Source of the DNA: Pseudorhodobacter sp. PARRP1
GTDB taxonomy: Bacteria; Pseudomonadota; Alphaproteobacteria; Rhodobacterales; Rhodobacteraceae
DNA: 64,000 bases
NCBI GenBank assembly: GCA_002256245.1
Contig: NKIU01000001.1
Location: 248,001-312,000, forward strand
Direction: 5' to 3'
Below the pieces are notes generated by a model. That model did not search any database, was not told the origin of the DNA, and worked only from the letters and a program-made list of their open reading frames with translations. The translations under genes and the position numbers were made by a program. Positions 18,225 through 26,366 of this stretch are shown here, piece by piece. Numbering within the stretch: position 1 is the stretch's first letter; each line of letters opens with the position of its first letter.

Positions 18225-18294
18225 CGCCGCCCCGGACTTGATCCGGGGCCTCTTGGCTTGACGGTGAGGCCCCGGCGCGGGGGCCGGGGCGGCG
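18225..18294. repeat. REP-like GC-rich intergenic palindrome (copy 1)
   Basis: Nested inverted repeats: outer arms CGCCGCCCCGG (18225-18235) and CCGGGGCGGCG (18284-18294), inner arms CCGGGGCCTC (18243-18252) and GAGGCCCCGG (18266-18275). A very similar structure lies at 41911-41976. GCCCCGGxxTTGAxCCGGGGC palindromes are common between genes in alphaproteobacteria. Confidence 0.8.
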
Positions 18295-18305
18295 TGGTTA
18301 CGGCG

Positions 18306-18521
18306 TCAATCGCGCGGCAGTGGGCAGGTCGGCGGCAATTCAGGCAGGCCGATGTCGCGCCGCAAATGGTTCGACAGCAGGACCGCTGGCGGCGGTTTGG
18401 CTGGCCGTTGCCGCAGCGCTTTCAGCAGTGCAAGCAAGGTCGCAATTGACCCGTGTTCAGCGATCAGGTCTTGCAGAGCGGGCAACAGCGCGGCCCGTCC
18501 GACGTTCGGGGTGGCATTCAT
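18306..18521 (-). CDS. Small hypothetical protein, 71 residues
   Basis: A short gene with a plausible amphipathic N-terminus (LLPALQDLIAEHGSIATLLALLKAL) and a C-terminus LLSNHLRRDIGLPELPP. The ending resembles the LSxxxLRDIGL tail of small DUF1127-like proteins. It starts at ATG 18521. It lies between the repeat at 18225 and a gene-free stretch. The similarity is slight and recalled, so this call is tentative. Confidence 0.45.
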   Translation of the reverse strand: MNATPNVGRAALLPALQDLIAEHGSIATLLALLKALRQRPAKPPPAVLLSNHLRRDIGLPELPPTCPLPRD

Positions 18522-19018
18522 TTTGGCACATCACCAGCCACCTGCGCGGTCTGGTCCTATGTTGAAATCAGATGGATGACCCAAACGCACGGCATGCAGA
18601 CGCCGGGTTGGATTGGGTCGTGCGAGGGTGGAGTTGGTCAGGCTTGGGCCTGAAGCGCAGAGGCGATTGCTTTATCCGGCGTCAGCCGCGATAGCGCGAT
18701 CCGCCAGTGCAACGCCATGCAGCAGCCGAGACGGCGGCGGTTGTGTAATTCAACATCTGACGCCTCCCTGATCTGTGCGTGGTGCACCGTGTGTCGCACA
18801 GCTTTGTGGATTTGCAAAACGCCATGATCACGTGGGCGTGACATAGGGGCGCGGCTGTGGCCTTAGCGTTACAGGGGGGGGGCTTGTGGCCAACCACCGG
18901 GGGCTCGCCCCCCGCTACGAAGTTTCTTCGCTCCTTCGTAGCAAACTTCTGCGCACCCGAGGATACTTAAAAACGGATGAAAAATTTTAGATGAATTTTA
19001 GATGAATTTTAGAGGGGG
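18522..19018. other. Gene-free stretch with a hairpin and an AT-rich direct repeat
   Basis: I see no supportable gene here. A hairpin, GCTACGAAG (18914-18922) with CTTCGTAGC (18934-18942), is followed by GGATACTTAAAAACGGATGAAA, a single arm of the repeat family at 1737. After that comes an 11-base direct repeat, ATTTTAGATGA, in about 2.7 copies (18983-19013). This block lies just past the tadA stop and may be its terminator region. Confidence 0.6.
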
Positions 19019-19462
19019 TTAGCGGCGATCTGCGAAGAAGGTCTTCAGCAGGGTTTCGGCCTCGGCGGCGTTGATGCCGTCGTAGATTTCGGGGGCGTGG
19101 TGGCATTGCGGGTGGCTGAACACGCGCGCGCCGTGGACGGTGCCGCCGGATTTGGGATCAGCAGCGCCGTAATACAGCCGCGCGATGCGGGCGGCGGAAA
19201 TGGTGCCTGCGCAGATCGGGCAAGGCTCTAGCGTCACATAGAGATCGTGGCCGGGCAGGCGTTCGGAACTGGCAAGCTGGCAGGCGGCGCGGATGGCAAG
19301 GACTTCTGCATGGGCGGTGGGGTCGCACAACTCGCGCGTGCGGTTGCCAGCGGCGGCGATGATTTGGCCGTCTTTCACCACCACAGCACCAATCGGCACT
19401 TCACCGCGCGCAGCCGCCATCCGGGCTTGGTCTAAAGCGGCGTCCATGAAGGTTTTGAACAC
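19019..19462 (-). CDS. tadA: tRNA-specific adenosine(34) deaminase
   Basis: TadA deaminates A34 to inosine in the tRNA-Arg anticodon. The zinc/catalytic motifs are visible: PTAHAEVLAIRAAC (HAE with the proton-shuttling glutamate) and LEPCPICAGTISAARI (PCxxC), then the usual YYGAADPKSGG. The length is about 147 residues from GTG 19462; that start gives the family-like opening FKTFMDAALDQAR. ATG 19447 is an alternative. It is divergent from rluB, an arrangement I recall from other Rhodobacteraceae. Confidence 0.93.
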   Translation of the reverse strand: MFKTFMDAALDQARMAAARGEVPIGAVVVKDGQIIAAAGNRTRELCDPTAHAEVLAIRAACQLASSERLPGHDLYVTLEPCPICAGTISAARIARLYYGAADPKSGGTVHGARVFSHPQCHHAPEIYDGINAAEAETLLKTFFADRR

Positions 19463-19561
19463 CCGATTATTCCTTGGCGCTTGCCGCGTGGCGGTTGAAA
19501 GATTAGTCTGACCCATCGCCCGCGATGATCGCGCGCAACGCCCGTTGAAGGATAAAAGAAC

Positions 19562-20752
19562 ATGGCCGAGAATACAAATCCCCCGAAAATCGCCAAGGTT
19601 GCCGGCCCGAAGGTTGAGGGGCCGAGGGCGGAGGGTAAGGCGGTTGAACGCAAGTCGGCCGTGGCAGCAAAGCCTGCGGCGGGCACGCCCGAAGGCGACC
19701 GGATTGCCAAGGTTCTGTCGCGCGCGGGCGTGGCCTCGCGCCGGGAAGCCGAGCGGATGATCGAATTGGGCGAGGTTTCGGTCAATGGCAAGGTGATTAC
19801 CTCGCCCGCGCTGAACGTGACGTCCAAGGATAAGATCGTCGCGCGTGGCGTGGTGGTGGGCGAGCCAGAGCAGGCGCGGCTATGGCTGTATTACAAGCCC
19901 GATGGTCTGGTGACATCCGAATCCGACGAGAAGGGCCGTGAGACGGTGTTCGACAATCTGCCCGCCGAATTGCCGCGGGTGATGTCGGTGGGGCGGCTGG
20001 ATTTGAACTCGGAAGGCCTTTTGCTGCTGACCAATGACGGCGCGTTGAAGCGGCGGTTGGAACTGCCGTCAACCGGTTGGCTGCGCAAATATCGCGTGCG
20101 GGTGAATGGCAATCCGCTGGACCCGGATCTGGAACCCTTGCGCAAGGGGATTGTGGTGGAGGGTGAGCGGTTTCAGCCGATGATCGTGGTGATTGACCGG
20201 ATTCAGGGCGCGAATGCCTGGCTGACGGTGGGTCTGCGCGAGGGCAAGAACCGCGAAATCCGCCGCGCTATGGCGGCGATCAACCTGACGGTGAACCGGT
20301 TGATCCGCATCAGCTACGGGCCGTTCCGGCTGAACGACCTGCAACCCGGCGAGGTTGAGGAGGTCAAGGGCAAGGTCTTGCGCGATCAGTTGGGGCAAGG
20401 AGCGACGGTGGATGACGACGCGCCCAAGCGCACACGGGCACCACGGCCTGCGTCACGGACGACAACGGGCAAGGCCGAGGGCGCAAGTTCGGGCAAGCGG
20501 TTGAAGGCGGGTGAAGGGCTGAAGCAGTTGTCCGACGCCTGGGGAGAGGCTACCAAACCCCGCCGCTTCGGCACCGCCGCGGCCAAGGCCGATGCCCCCG
20601 CAGACAAGCCGCGCAGCTTTGGCACGGCGGCGAAAAAGGCCGAAACCGCCGCCCCGCGCGCGCCTAAACCCCCCGTGAAACGCGCAAGCCCCACGCGGGG
20701 CGCGCCAACCGGGCCAAAGCCTGCCGGTGGGCGGCCCAAACGTGGCGCGTAA
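19562..20752 (+). CDS. rluB: 23S rRNA pseudouridine synthase, RsuA/RluB family
   Basis: A 396-residue pseudouridine synthase. After a basic lead, residues 46-105 form an S4 RNA-binding domain (RIAKVLSRAGVASRREAERMIELGEVSVNG). The catalytic domain has the active-site motif VGRLDLNSEGLLLLTNDG (aspartate near 145) and REGKNREIRRAM. The last 120 residues are a long, low-complexity, lysine- and alanine-rich tail typical of alphaproteobacterial RluB and likely RNA-binding. RluB modifies 23S rRNA near position 2605; close relatives RluE and RsuA cannot be excluded by eye. Confidence 0.92.
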   Translation: MAENTNPPKIAKVAGPKVEGPRAEGKAVERKSAVAAKPAAGTPEGDRIAKVLSRAGVASRREAERMIELGEVSVNGKVITSPALNVTSKDKIVARGVVVGEPEQARLWLYYKPDGLVTSESDEKGRETVFDNLPAELPRVMSVGRLDLNSEGLLLLTNDGALKRRLELPSTGWLRKYRVRVNGNPLDPDLEPLRKGIVVEGERFQPMIVVIDRIQGANAWLTVGLREGKNREIRRAMAAINLTVNRLIRISYGPFRLNDLQPGEVEEVKGKVLRDQLGQGATVDDDAPKRTRAPRPASRTTTGKAEGASSGKRLKAGEGLKQLSDAWGEATKPRRFGTAAAKADAPADKPRSFGTAAKKAETAAPRAPKPPVKRASPTRGAPTGPKPAGGRPKRGA

Positions 20753-20841
20753 GGGCTGCAATTCCCCGCTTTTGCCCTCTGGCACGACGCCGCGGCTGTG
20801 CCTATAGTCTAGGGGTTCGCGTTGTGCGAAATGGAGGCGTG

Positions 20842-20928
20842 ATGTCTGCCAAGGGTTTGGAATCGGGCGCGTTTATGTTGCTGCTGGCGTTGATGGTCTA
20901 TGTGGCCATCCTCGGCGCGCAAGGCTGA
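20842..20928 (+). CDS. 28-residue single-helix membrane peptide
   Basis: A very short gene, MSAKGLESGAF then MLLLALMVYVAILGAQG, with a GGAGG ribosome site at 20833-20837 four bases before the ATG. The product is one hydrophobic helix of about 16 residues with a short polar N-terminus. It ends 10 bases before the XpaC-like gene and is probably translated as the first gene of the XpaC/TelA locus. The function is unknown; it could be a small regulator or an assembly factor of that membrane system. Confidence 0.55.
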   Translation: MSAKGLESGAFMLLLALMVYVAILGAQG

Positions 20929-20938
20929 GGGCGCGGAT

Positions 20939-21811
20939 ATGGCAGAACGGTTTGGCGGCAAATACTCGCCTGAAAATTCCAGAACCGAAGGCGCGCTGGG
21001 GGCCGCACCCGCGCCAGGTATGCCTGCGCGATCCAAATCGGCAGGCCGGGCCCGCGCGCTTTTCCTGCCACCCTTCCTGTTTGCAGCGCTCGCCTTCAAG
21101 GGCGAGCCGCGCACCTTGATCATGGGGCTGGCGGCCTGCGGCATCCTGCTGCTTGCGGCTTGGCTGACCCAGCAAGGGGCTGTCGCGCAAGACGCCTATG
21201 ACGCGCGCAAAGTGGCGCGGCGTCCGGCTATTCCGCGCAAGGCGTTCGGGGCGGTGCTGATGGGTGTGGGCCTGTGCGTGGGGGCCTTGGTTGCACAACC
21301 GCCGCTTTACGCGATCTTGCTGGGCCTTGCCGGCCTGATCCTGCATGTCGGCGCGTTCGGGCTGGACCCGATGCGCGACAAGGGGATGGAGGGCGTGGAC
21401 AGCTTTCAGGTTGAACGCGTCGCCAAAGCCGTGGATGAGGCCGAGGGTCTGCTGGCTGGCATGAAAGACGCGATTTTGCGCGCGCGCGACAGCGCCTTGG
21501 AAGCCCGTGTTGCAAAGTTCAGCGGCGTGGCGCGCGGGCTGTTCCGCTCGGTTGAAAGTGATCCGGGCGATCTGACGGCGGCGCGCAAGTATCTGTCGGT
21601 CTATCTGATGGGCGCGCGCGATGCGACGGTGAAGTTCGCCGATGCCTATGCGCAGGGCCGCGATCCGAAAATCCGCGCCGATTATGAGCAGTTGCTGGGC
21701 GAGTTGGAAACCACCTTTGCCGCCCGCACCCAAAGCCTGCTGCAAGGTGATCACTCCGATCTGGATGTTGAAATTCAGGTGTTACGTGATCGCCTGAAAC
21801 TGGAAACCTGA
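20939..21811 (+). CDS. XpaC-like (5-bromo-4-chloroindolyl phosphate hydrolysis) family membrane protein
   Basis: A 290-residue protein whose layout fits the XpaC family. A polar N-terminus of about 60 residues is followed by hydrophobic helices near 65-85 (LIMGLAACGILLLAAWL) and 105-140. The C-terminus (residues 150-290) is helical and cytoplasmic, with SFQVERVAKAVDEAEGLL and ARKYLSVYLMGARDATVKFADAY. The family name comes from a Bacillus phenotype, not a proven hydrolase. XpaC and TelA genes often sit side by side, as here. The ATG at 20939 is chosen over an upstream start that would overlap the small peptide gene. Confidence 0.8.
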   Translation: MAERFGGKYSPENSRTEGALGAAPAPGMPARSKSAGRARALFLPPFLFAALAFKGEPRTLIMGLAACGILLLAAWLTQQGAVAQDAYDARKVARRPAIPRKAFGAVLMGVGLCVGALVAQPPLYAILLGLAGLILHVGAFGLDPMRDKGMEGVDSFQVERVAKAVDEAEGLLAGMKDAILRARDSALEARVAKFSGVARGLFRSVESDPGDLTAARKYLSVYLMGARDATVKFADAYAQGRDPKIRADYEQLLGELETTFAARTQSLLQGDHSDLDVEIQVLRDRLKLET

Positions 21812-21879
21812 ACCCTTACACCCGCCCCGCTGCGGGGTTTTGCCAATCCGCGCAATCGCGCCCTGAACGAGTGAGAGCC

Positions 21880-23064
21880 ATGACCGAAGATATCCGCGCC
21901 GCTGCCGCCACATCCCTCGCCGAAGTAGAAAAGGTGACGGCTGTCATCCTTCCAGAACCCGGGCGTGAGATTGTGGCCTTGGAGGCCGCCCCTGCCCCGG
22001 TGGCCGAAGATATCCGCAAGCGCATGGCGGAACTGGATATGAGCAACACCCAGTCGATCATCTCGTTCGGATCGGGGGCGCAGGCGGAATTGCAGGTGAT
22101 TTCGCAGGAAATGCTGCAAGGCGTGAAGAACAAGGATGTCGGGCCTGCTGGGGATTCCTTGCGCGAAATCGTCACCACCATTCGCGGCTTTTCGGGTGAA
22201 GAACTCGACGTCAACCGCAAGCAAAGCTGGTGGGAATGGCTGACCGGCCACGCCGCCCCCTTGGCGGAATTTGTCGCGCGCTATGAGCAGGTGCAGACCC
22301 AGATCGACAAAGTCACCGAAAACCTGTTGGTGCATGAGACGACTTTGCTGAAAGATATCAAATCGTTGGATATCCTGTATGGCAAAACCCTGACCTTCTA
22401 TAATGAGTTGGGCCTCTACATCGCGGCGGGCGAGGCCAAGCTGAAAGACCTCGACGCCACCGACATTCCGGCGCGCGAGGCTGCAGTGAAAGCCGCCCCC
22501 GAGGCCGATCAGATGATGAAGGCGCAGGAACTTCGCGATCTGCGCGCCGCGCGCGATGATCTGGAACGCCGGGTTTATGATCTGAAGCTGACGCGTCAGG
22601 TCACGATGCAATCGCTGCCCTCGATCCGGCTGGTGCAGGAAAACGACAAGTCCTTGGTCGGCAAGATCAACTCGACCCTGATGAACACCGTGCCGCTGTG
22701 GGAAACCCAACTGGCGCAGGCGGTGACGATCCAGCGCAGCAAAGAGGCGGCCGAGGCGATCAAGGACGCCAATGATCTGACGAATGAACTGCTGACCGCC
22801 AACGCCAACAACCTGCAAGAAGCCAACAAGGTGGTGCGCACCGAGATGGAGCGTGGGGTGTTTGATATTGAGGCCGTGCAGAAGGCCAACGCGACGCTGG
22901 TCGCCACCATCGAGGAAAGCCTTGCGATTGCCGACGAAGGCAAGGCACGCCGGGCCGCTGCCGAGGTGGAACTGGTCAAGATGGAAGGCGAGTTGCGCGA
23001 CACGCTGGCTTCGGCGCGCGCCCGCAACACCGCCAGCGGTGCCAACATCGGCAGCGCAGTCTGA
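21880..23064 (+). CDS. TelA family (toxic anion resistance) protein
   Basis: A 394-residue, strongly helical soluble protein of the TelA family. Family-like stretches include MDMSNTQSIISFGSGAQ-type sequence near residue 45, LLVHETTLLKDIKSLDILY near 150 and QVTMQSLPSIRLVQENDKSL near 245. A long coiled-coil C-terminus follows. TelA is named for tellurite resistance, but homologs are tied more broadly to envelope and antimicrobial stress; tellurite is not implied here. It lies 68 bases after the XpaC-like gene in the same operon. Confidence 0.88.
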   Translation: MTEDIRAAAATSLAEVEKVTAVILPEPGREIVALEAAPAPVAEDIRKRMAELDMSNTQSIISFGSGAQAELQVISQEMLQGVKNKDVGPAGDSLREIVTTIRGFSGEELDVNRKQSWWEWLTGHAAPLAEFVARYEQVQTQIDKVTENLLVHETTLLKDIKSLDILYGKTLTFYNELGLYIAAGEAKLKDLDATDIPAREAAVKAAPEADQMMKAQELRDLRAARDDLERRVYDLKLTRQVTMQSLPSIRLVQENDKSLVGKINSTLMNTVPLWETQLAQAVTIQRSKEAAEAIKDANDLTNELLTANANNLQEANKVVRTEMERGVFDIEAVQKANATLVATIEESLAIADEGKARRAAAEVELVKMEGELRDTLASARARNTASGANIGSAV

Positions 23065-23066
23065 TC

Positions 23067-24050
23067 ATGGTGCAGGCACGGCCCATCATGCGAAAACGCT
23101 CGGTCGGCCTGATGGCCGCACTGGCGCTGATGGGCTGTGTCGAGGCCCCGATGCCGCAGGTGAAACCCGCGACGCGCCCTGTGGTGGCGGTGCAGCCTGC
23201 CCCCGTCGCAGCCCCCGAAACCCCGGCCAGTGCCGCCGCGCGCGCCTATTACGCCGAGGTGCAGCGCGGCCTGCTGGCCCAGGGCCTGCTGCGCACCGAT
23301 GGCGGTGGCCCCGATACGCCCTATACCGACCGGATGCTGGCCGATAACTTCGTCCGTATCGCACTTTACGACGAATACGACCGCTCGGGCAGCAGCACGG
23401 TGCAGCGCCAGACCACCTCGGCGTTGCGGCGCTGGCAGCAGCCGGTGCGCGTGGGCCTGCGGTTTGGAGCGTCCGTTTCGGCGCAGATGCGGGCGACCGA
23501 TACCGCGCGGGTCGGGTCTTATCTGCAACGTTTGCAGGGGCTTACCGGGCACTCGATCCGGCTGGACGACAACCGCCCGAATTTCTGGGTCTATATCGTG
23601 TCGGAAGATGAACGCGCCGCACTTAGCCCCACCCTGCGCGCCGCGATGCCGGGGCTGACGGCCAATGACGTCAGCGGCATCACCGCCATGCAACGCTCCA
23701 CCTATTGCATCGTTTATGCGCAGTCGGCGGGGGCCTCCGGCGTCTATACCGGGGCCTTCGCGGTGATCCGCGCCGAACACCCCGACCTTCTGCGCTTGTC
23801 CTGCATCCATGAGGAAATCGCCCAAGCCTTGGGCCTGCCCAACGATAGCCCCAAGGCCCGCCCCTCGATCTTCAACGATGACGAGGAATTCGCCCTGCTG
23901 ACCACGCAGGACGAGAAGATGCTGCAAATGCTCTACAACCCCGCGTTGCGCCCCGGCATGACCGAAGCCGAAGCGCGCCCGATCATAGAAACGCTTGCCC
24001 GTCGCCTGACGGGTGGCGACAGCTACGCCCTTGCGGGCATTGAGGAGTAA
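23067..24050 (+). CDS. DUF2927-domain lipoprotein
   Basis: A 327-residue exported protein. The N-terminus MRKRSVGLMAALALMGC is a lipoprotein signal (lipobox LMGC), followed by a proline- and alanine-rich linker to about residue 50. The folded part matches DUF2927, with NFVRIALYDEY near 92 and a zinc-protease-like segment LSCIHEEIAQALGLPND near 248 (HExxQxLG). That HE pair is suggestive but does not prove catalysis. The start is two bases after the TelA stop, so translation is coupled. ATG 23088 is an alternative start. Confidence 0.8.
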   Translation: MVQARPIMRKRSVGLMAALALMGCVEAPMPQVKPATRPVVAVQPAPVAAPETPASAAARAYYAEVQRGLLAQGLLRTDGGGPDTPYTDRMLADNFVRIALYDEYDRSGSSTVQRQTTSALRRWQQPVRVGLRFGASVSAQMRATDTARVGSYLQRLQGLTGHSIRLDDNRPNFWVYIVSEDERAALSPTLRAAMPGLTANDVSGITAMQRSTYCIVYAQSAGASGVYTGAFAVIRAEHPDLLRLSCIHEEIAQALGLPNDSPKARPSIFNDDEEFALLTTQDEKMLQMLYNPALRPGMTEAEARPIIETLARRLTGGDSYALAGIEE

Positions 24051-24053
24051 GTC

Positions 24054-25142
24054 ATGGTTTTCGGATTTCTGAAGGGCGAGTTCATCGACGTCATCACCTG
24101 GCTGGATGACACCCGCGACACGATGGTCTGGCGGTTTGAACGGCAGGGCAATGCGATCAAATACGGCGCCAAGCTGACCGTGCGTGAAGGGCAAGCGGCG
24201 GTGTTTGTGCATGAAGGCCAGTTGGCCGACGTGTTCGGCCCCGGCATGTATCAGTTGGAAACCAACAACATGCCGATCATGACGACGCTGCAAAGCTGGG
24301 ACCATGGTTTTGATAGCCCGTTCAAATCGGAGGTGTATTTCATCAACACCACCCGGTTCAACGATCAGAAATGGGGCACCAAAAACCCGATCATGTGCCG
24401 CGACCCGGAATTCGGCCCGGTCCGCCTGCGCGCCTTTGGCACCTATTCGATGCGGGTGGCAGATCCTTCGGTGTTCCTGCGCGAAATCGTCGGCACCGAT
24501 GGCGAGTTCACCTCGGATGAGATCAGCAACCAGATTCGCAACGTGATCTTGCAGGAAGTGTCTCAGGTGCTGGCGAAATCCGGCATCCCGGTGCTGGATA
24601 TGGCCGCCAACACCGCCGATCTGGGCAAACTGGTCGCCACCGCGATTTCACCCAAGATCACCGAATACGGCCTGTCGATCCCGGAATTCTACATTGAAAA
24701 CATCAGCTTGCCGGAAGAAGTCGAGAAGGTGCTGGACAAGCGCACCTCGATGGGCGTGGCGGGCGATCTGAACAAATACATGCAGTTCAACGCCGCCGAA
24801 GGCATGGCGCAACCCGGCAATGGCATGGGCGCGATGGTGGGCGCTGGCATGGCGGCAGGCATGGGGATGAACATGGCCAGCGGGGCCGGGCCTTGGGGGG
24901 CAGCCCCTGCGGCGGCACCGCCGCCCCCGCCGCCGCCTGCGGGCAAGGCGTGGCATGTGGCCGAAAACGGCGCGACCAAGGGGCCGTTCAGCGAAAGCGA
25001 CCTTGCCAGCATGGCGGCCTCTGGCACCCTCAGCCGCGCGTCCCAAGTCTGGACCGCCGGTCAAGACGGCTGGAAAGCCGCGAATGACACCGAACTGGCA
25101 AAACTGTTCGCGATGGTGCCGCCACCACCCCCGGCAGGCTGA
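24054..25142 (+). CDS. SPFH/Band 7 domain protein with C-terminal GYF-like domain
   Basis: A 362-residue protein of the YdjI-like SPFH group. Residues 1-235 hold the SPFH domain (MVFGFLKGEFIDVITWLDDTRD opening, VREGQAAVFVHEGQLADVFGPGMYQLET, then ISLPEEVEKVLDKRTSMG). A glycine/methionine/alanine-rich linker and a proline run follow. The last 60 residues (AWHVAENGATKGPFSESDLASMA) are a GYF_2-type protein-interaction domain. SPFH proteins scaffold membrane microdomains. It is three bases after the DUF2927 gene and belongs to the XpaC/TelA operon. Confidence 0.88.
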   Translation: MVFGFLKGEFIDVITWLDDTRDTMVWRFERQGNAIKYGAKLTVREGQAAVFVHEGQLADVFGPGMYQLETNNMPIMTTLQSWDHGFDSPFKSEVYFINTTRFNDQKWGTKNPIMCRDPEFGPVRLRAFGTYSMRVADPSVFLREIVGTDGEFTSDEISNQIRNVILQEVSQVLAKSGIPVLDMAANTADLGKLVATAISPKITEYGLSIPEFYIENISLPEEVEKVLDKRTSMGVAGDLNKYMQFNAAEGMAQPGNGMGAMVGAGMAAGMGMNMASGAGPWGAAPAAAPPPPPPPAGKAWHVAENGATKGPFSESDLASMAASGTLSRASQVWTAGQDGWKAANDTELAKLFAMVPPPPPAG

Positions 25143-25148
25143 CGCATC

Positions 25149-26288
25149 ATGGCCGTGATGGAAGCAAACCACTGGCCCTGCGCGCAATGCGGGGCCGACC
25201 TGCGCTATGCGCCGGGTCAGACCGAGTTGAAATGTGACCATTGCGGCTTTGTCCAAGCCATCCCCGCCAAAGCCCCGCGCCAAAAGGCCAGCGCGCTGAT
25301 AGAACACCCCCTCGCCAAGGGGCTGTCCGATGATCTGCCCGATGCGGCATCCGAAGACGTCCGCTCTACCACCTGCCCGAATTGCGGCGCGGTGGTGGAG
25401 TTTCAGGGCGCCAATCACGCCAGCCAATGCCCGTTTTGCGCCACCCCCGTGGTGGTCGATACCGGCAGCCATCGCCGGATCAAACCGCAAGCCCTTGTGC
25501 CGTTCGAGTTGACGGAATCGCAGGCCCGCACCGCGCTGAAAAGCTGGCTGGGTGGGCTGTGGTTTGCGCCCAATTCCCTGCTGGAATACACCCGCGCGGG
25601 CCGCGCCATGGATGGCATCTACGCGCCGTTCTGGACCTTCGACGCCGACACCGACAGCCGCTATCGCGGCCAGCGCGGCGATTATTACTATGAAACAGAA
25701 TGGGTTAACGTCACCGTCAACGGCAAGACCGAACGCCGTCAGGAACAGGTGCGCAAAACCCGCTGGTCTGCCACATCGGGCCGGGTTACCCGCGATTTCG
25801 ACGATGTGCTGGTGATGGCCTCCAGCAGCCTGCCCGCGCGGCTGGGCAATGATCTGACCCCGTGGGATCTGACCAAGCTGCAACCCTATTCGCCAGACTA
25901 TCTCGCCGGTTTTCAGGCCGAAGGCTACACGGTTGGCCTTGCTGATGGCTGGGGCCGCGCCCAAGCCGTGATGGCCGATGTGATTGAAGACGACGTGCGC
26001 CGCGACATCGGCGGCGATGAGCAGCGCGTGGACACGGTGAATACCGATTACAGTGCCGAGACCTTCAAGCACATCCTGCTGCCAATCTGGATGGCCGCCT
26101 ACAAATACGGCGGCAAAAGCTATCGCTTTCTGGTCAACGGCCAGACCGGCGAGGTGCAGGGCGAGCGGCCTTACAGCGTCTGGAAGATCACCTTTGCGGT
26201 GCTGGGCGCTGTGGTTATCGCGGCAGGGGCGGCCTATCTTTACGATCCGTCGATCTTTGGGCTGCCACGGCCTGATTGGATGAACTGA
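25149..26288 (+). CDS. Zinc-ribbon membrane protein of the SPFH-linked locus
   Basis: A 379-residue protein. It has two zinc ribbons near the N-terminus: CAQCGADLRYAPGQTELKCDHCG (residues 11-33) and CPNCGAVVEF...CPFCATPVV (about 76-99). A large conserved region follows (LVPFELTESQARTALKSWL, YAPFWTFDADTDSRYRGQRG). One membrane helix lies near the C-terminus (ITFAVLGAVVIAAGAAYLY). Such proteins are sometimes mis-annotated as PriA-like helicases, but no helicase motif is present. It sits six bases after the SPFH gene and is the last gene of the operon. Confidence 0.8.
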   Translation: MAVMEANHWPCAQCGADLRYAPGQTELKCDHCGFVQAIPAKAPRQKASALIEHPLAKGLSDDLPDAASEDVRSTTCPNCGAVVEFQGANHASQCPFCATPVVVDTGSHRRIKPQALVPFELTESQARTALKSWLGGLWFAPNSLLEYTRAGRAMDGIYAPFWTFDADTDSRYRGQRGDYYYETEWVNVTVNGKTERRQEQVRKTRWSATSGRVTRDFDDVLVMASSSLPARLGNDLTPWDLTKLQPYSPDYLAGFQAEGYTVGLADGWGRAQAVMADVIEDDVRRDIGGDEQRVDTVNTDYSAETFKHILLPIWMAAYKYGGKSYRFLVNGQTGEVQGERPYSVWKITFAVLGAVVIAAGAAYLYDPSIFGLPRPDWMN

Positions 26289-26366
26289 TCTTGTGGGCTG
26301 GTTGACTCTGGCCCGCCTGCGCGCGATGACGCGACACAGCATTCTGGGCAGCTTGGGGGCCAATCC

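Noticed and set aside
18638-18897. Two overlapping short minus-strand frames between 18.6 and 18.9 kb
   Set aside because: They have no ribosome sites, odd amino-acid composition and no conserved pattern.
21880-23064. Tellurite resistance function for the TelA-like gene
   Set aside because: The family name is historical. No tellurite-specific genes such as terB, terC or terD are nearby.
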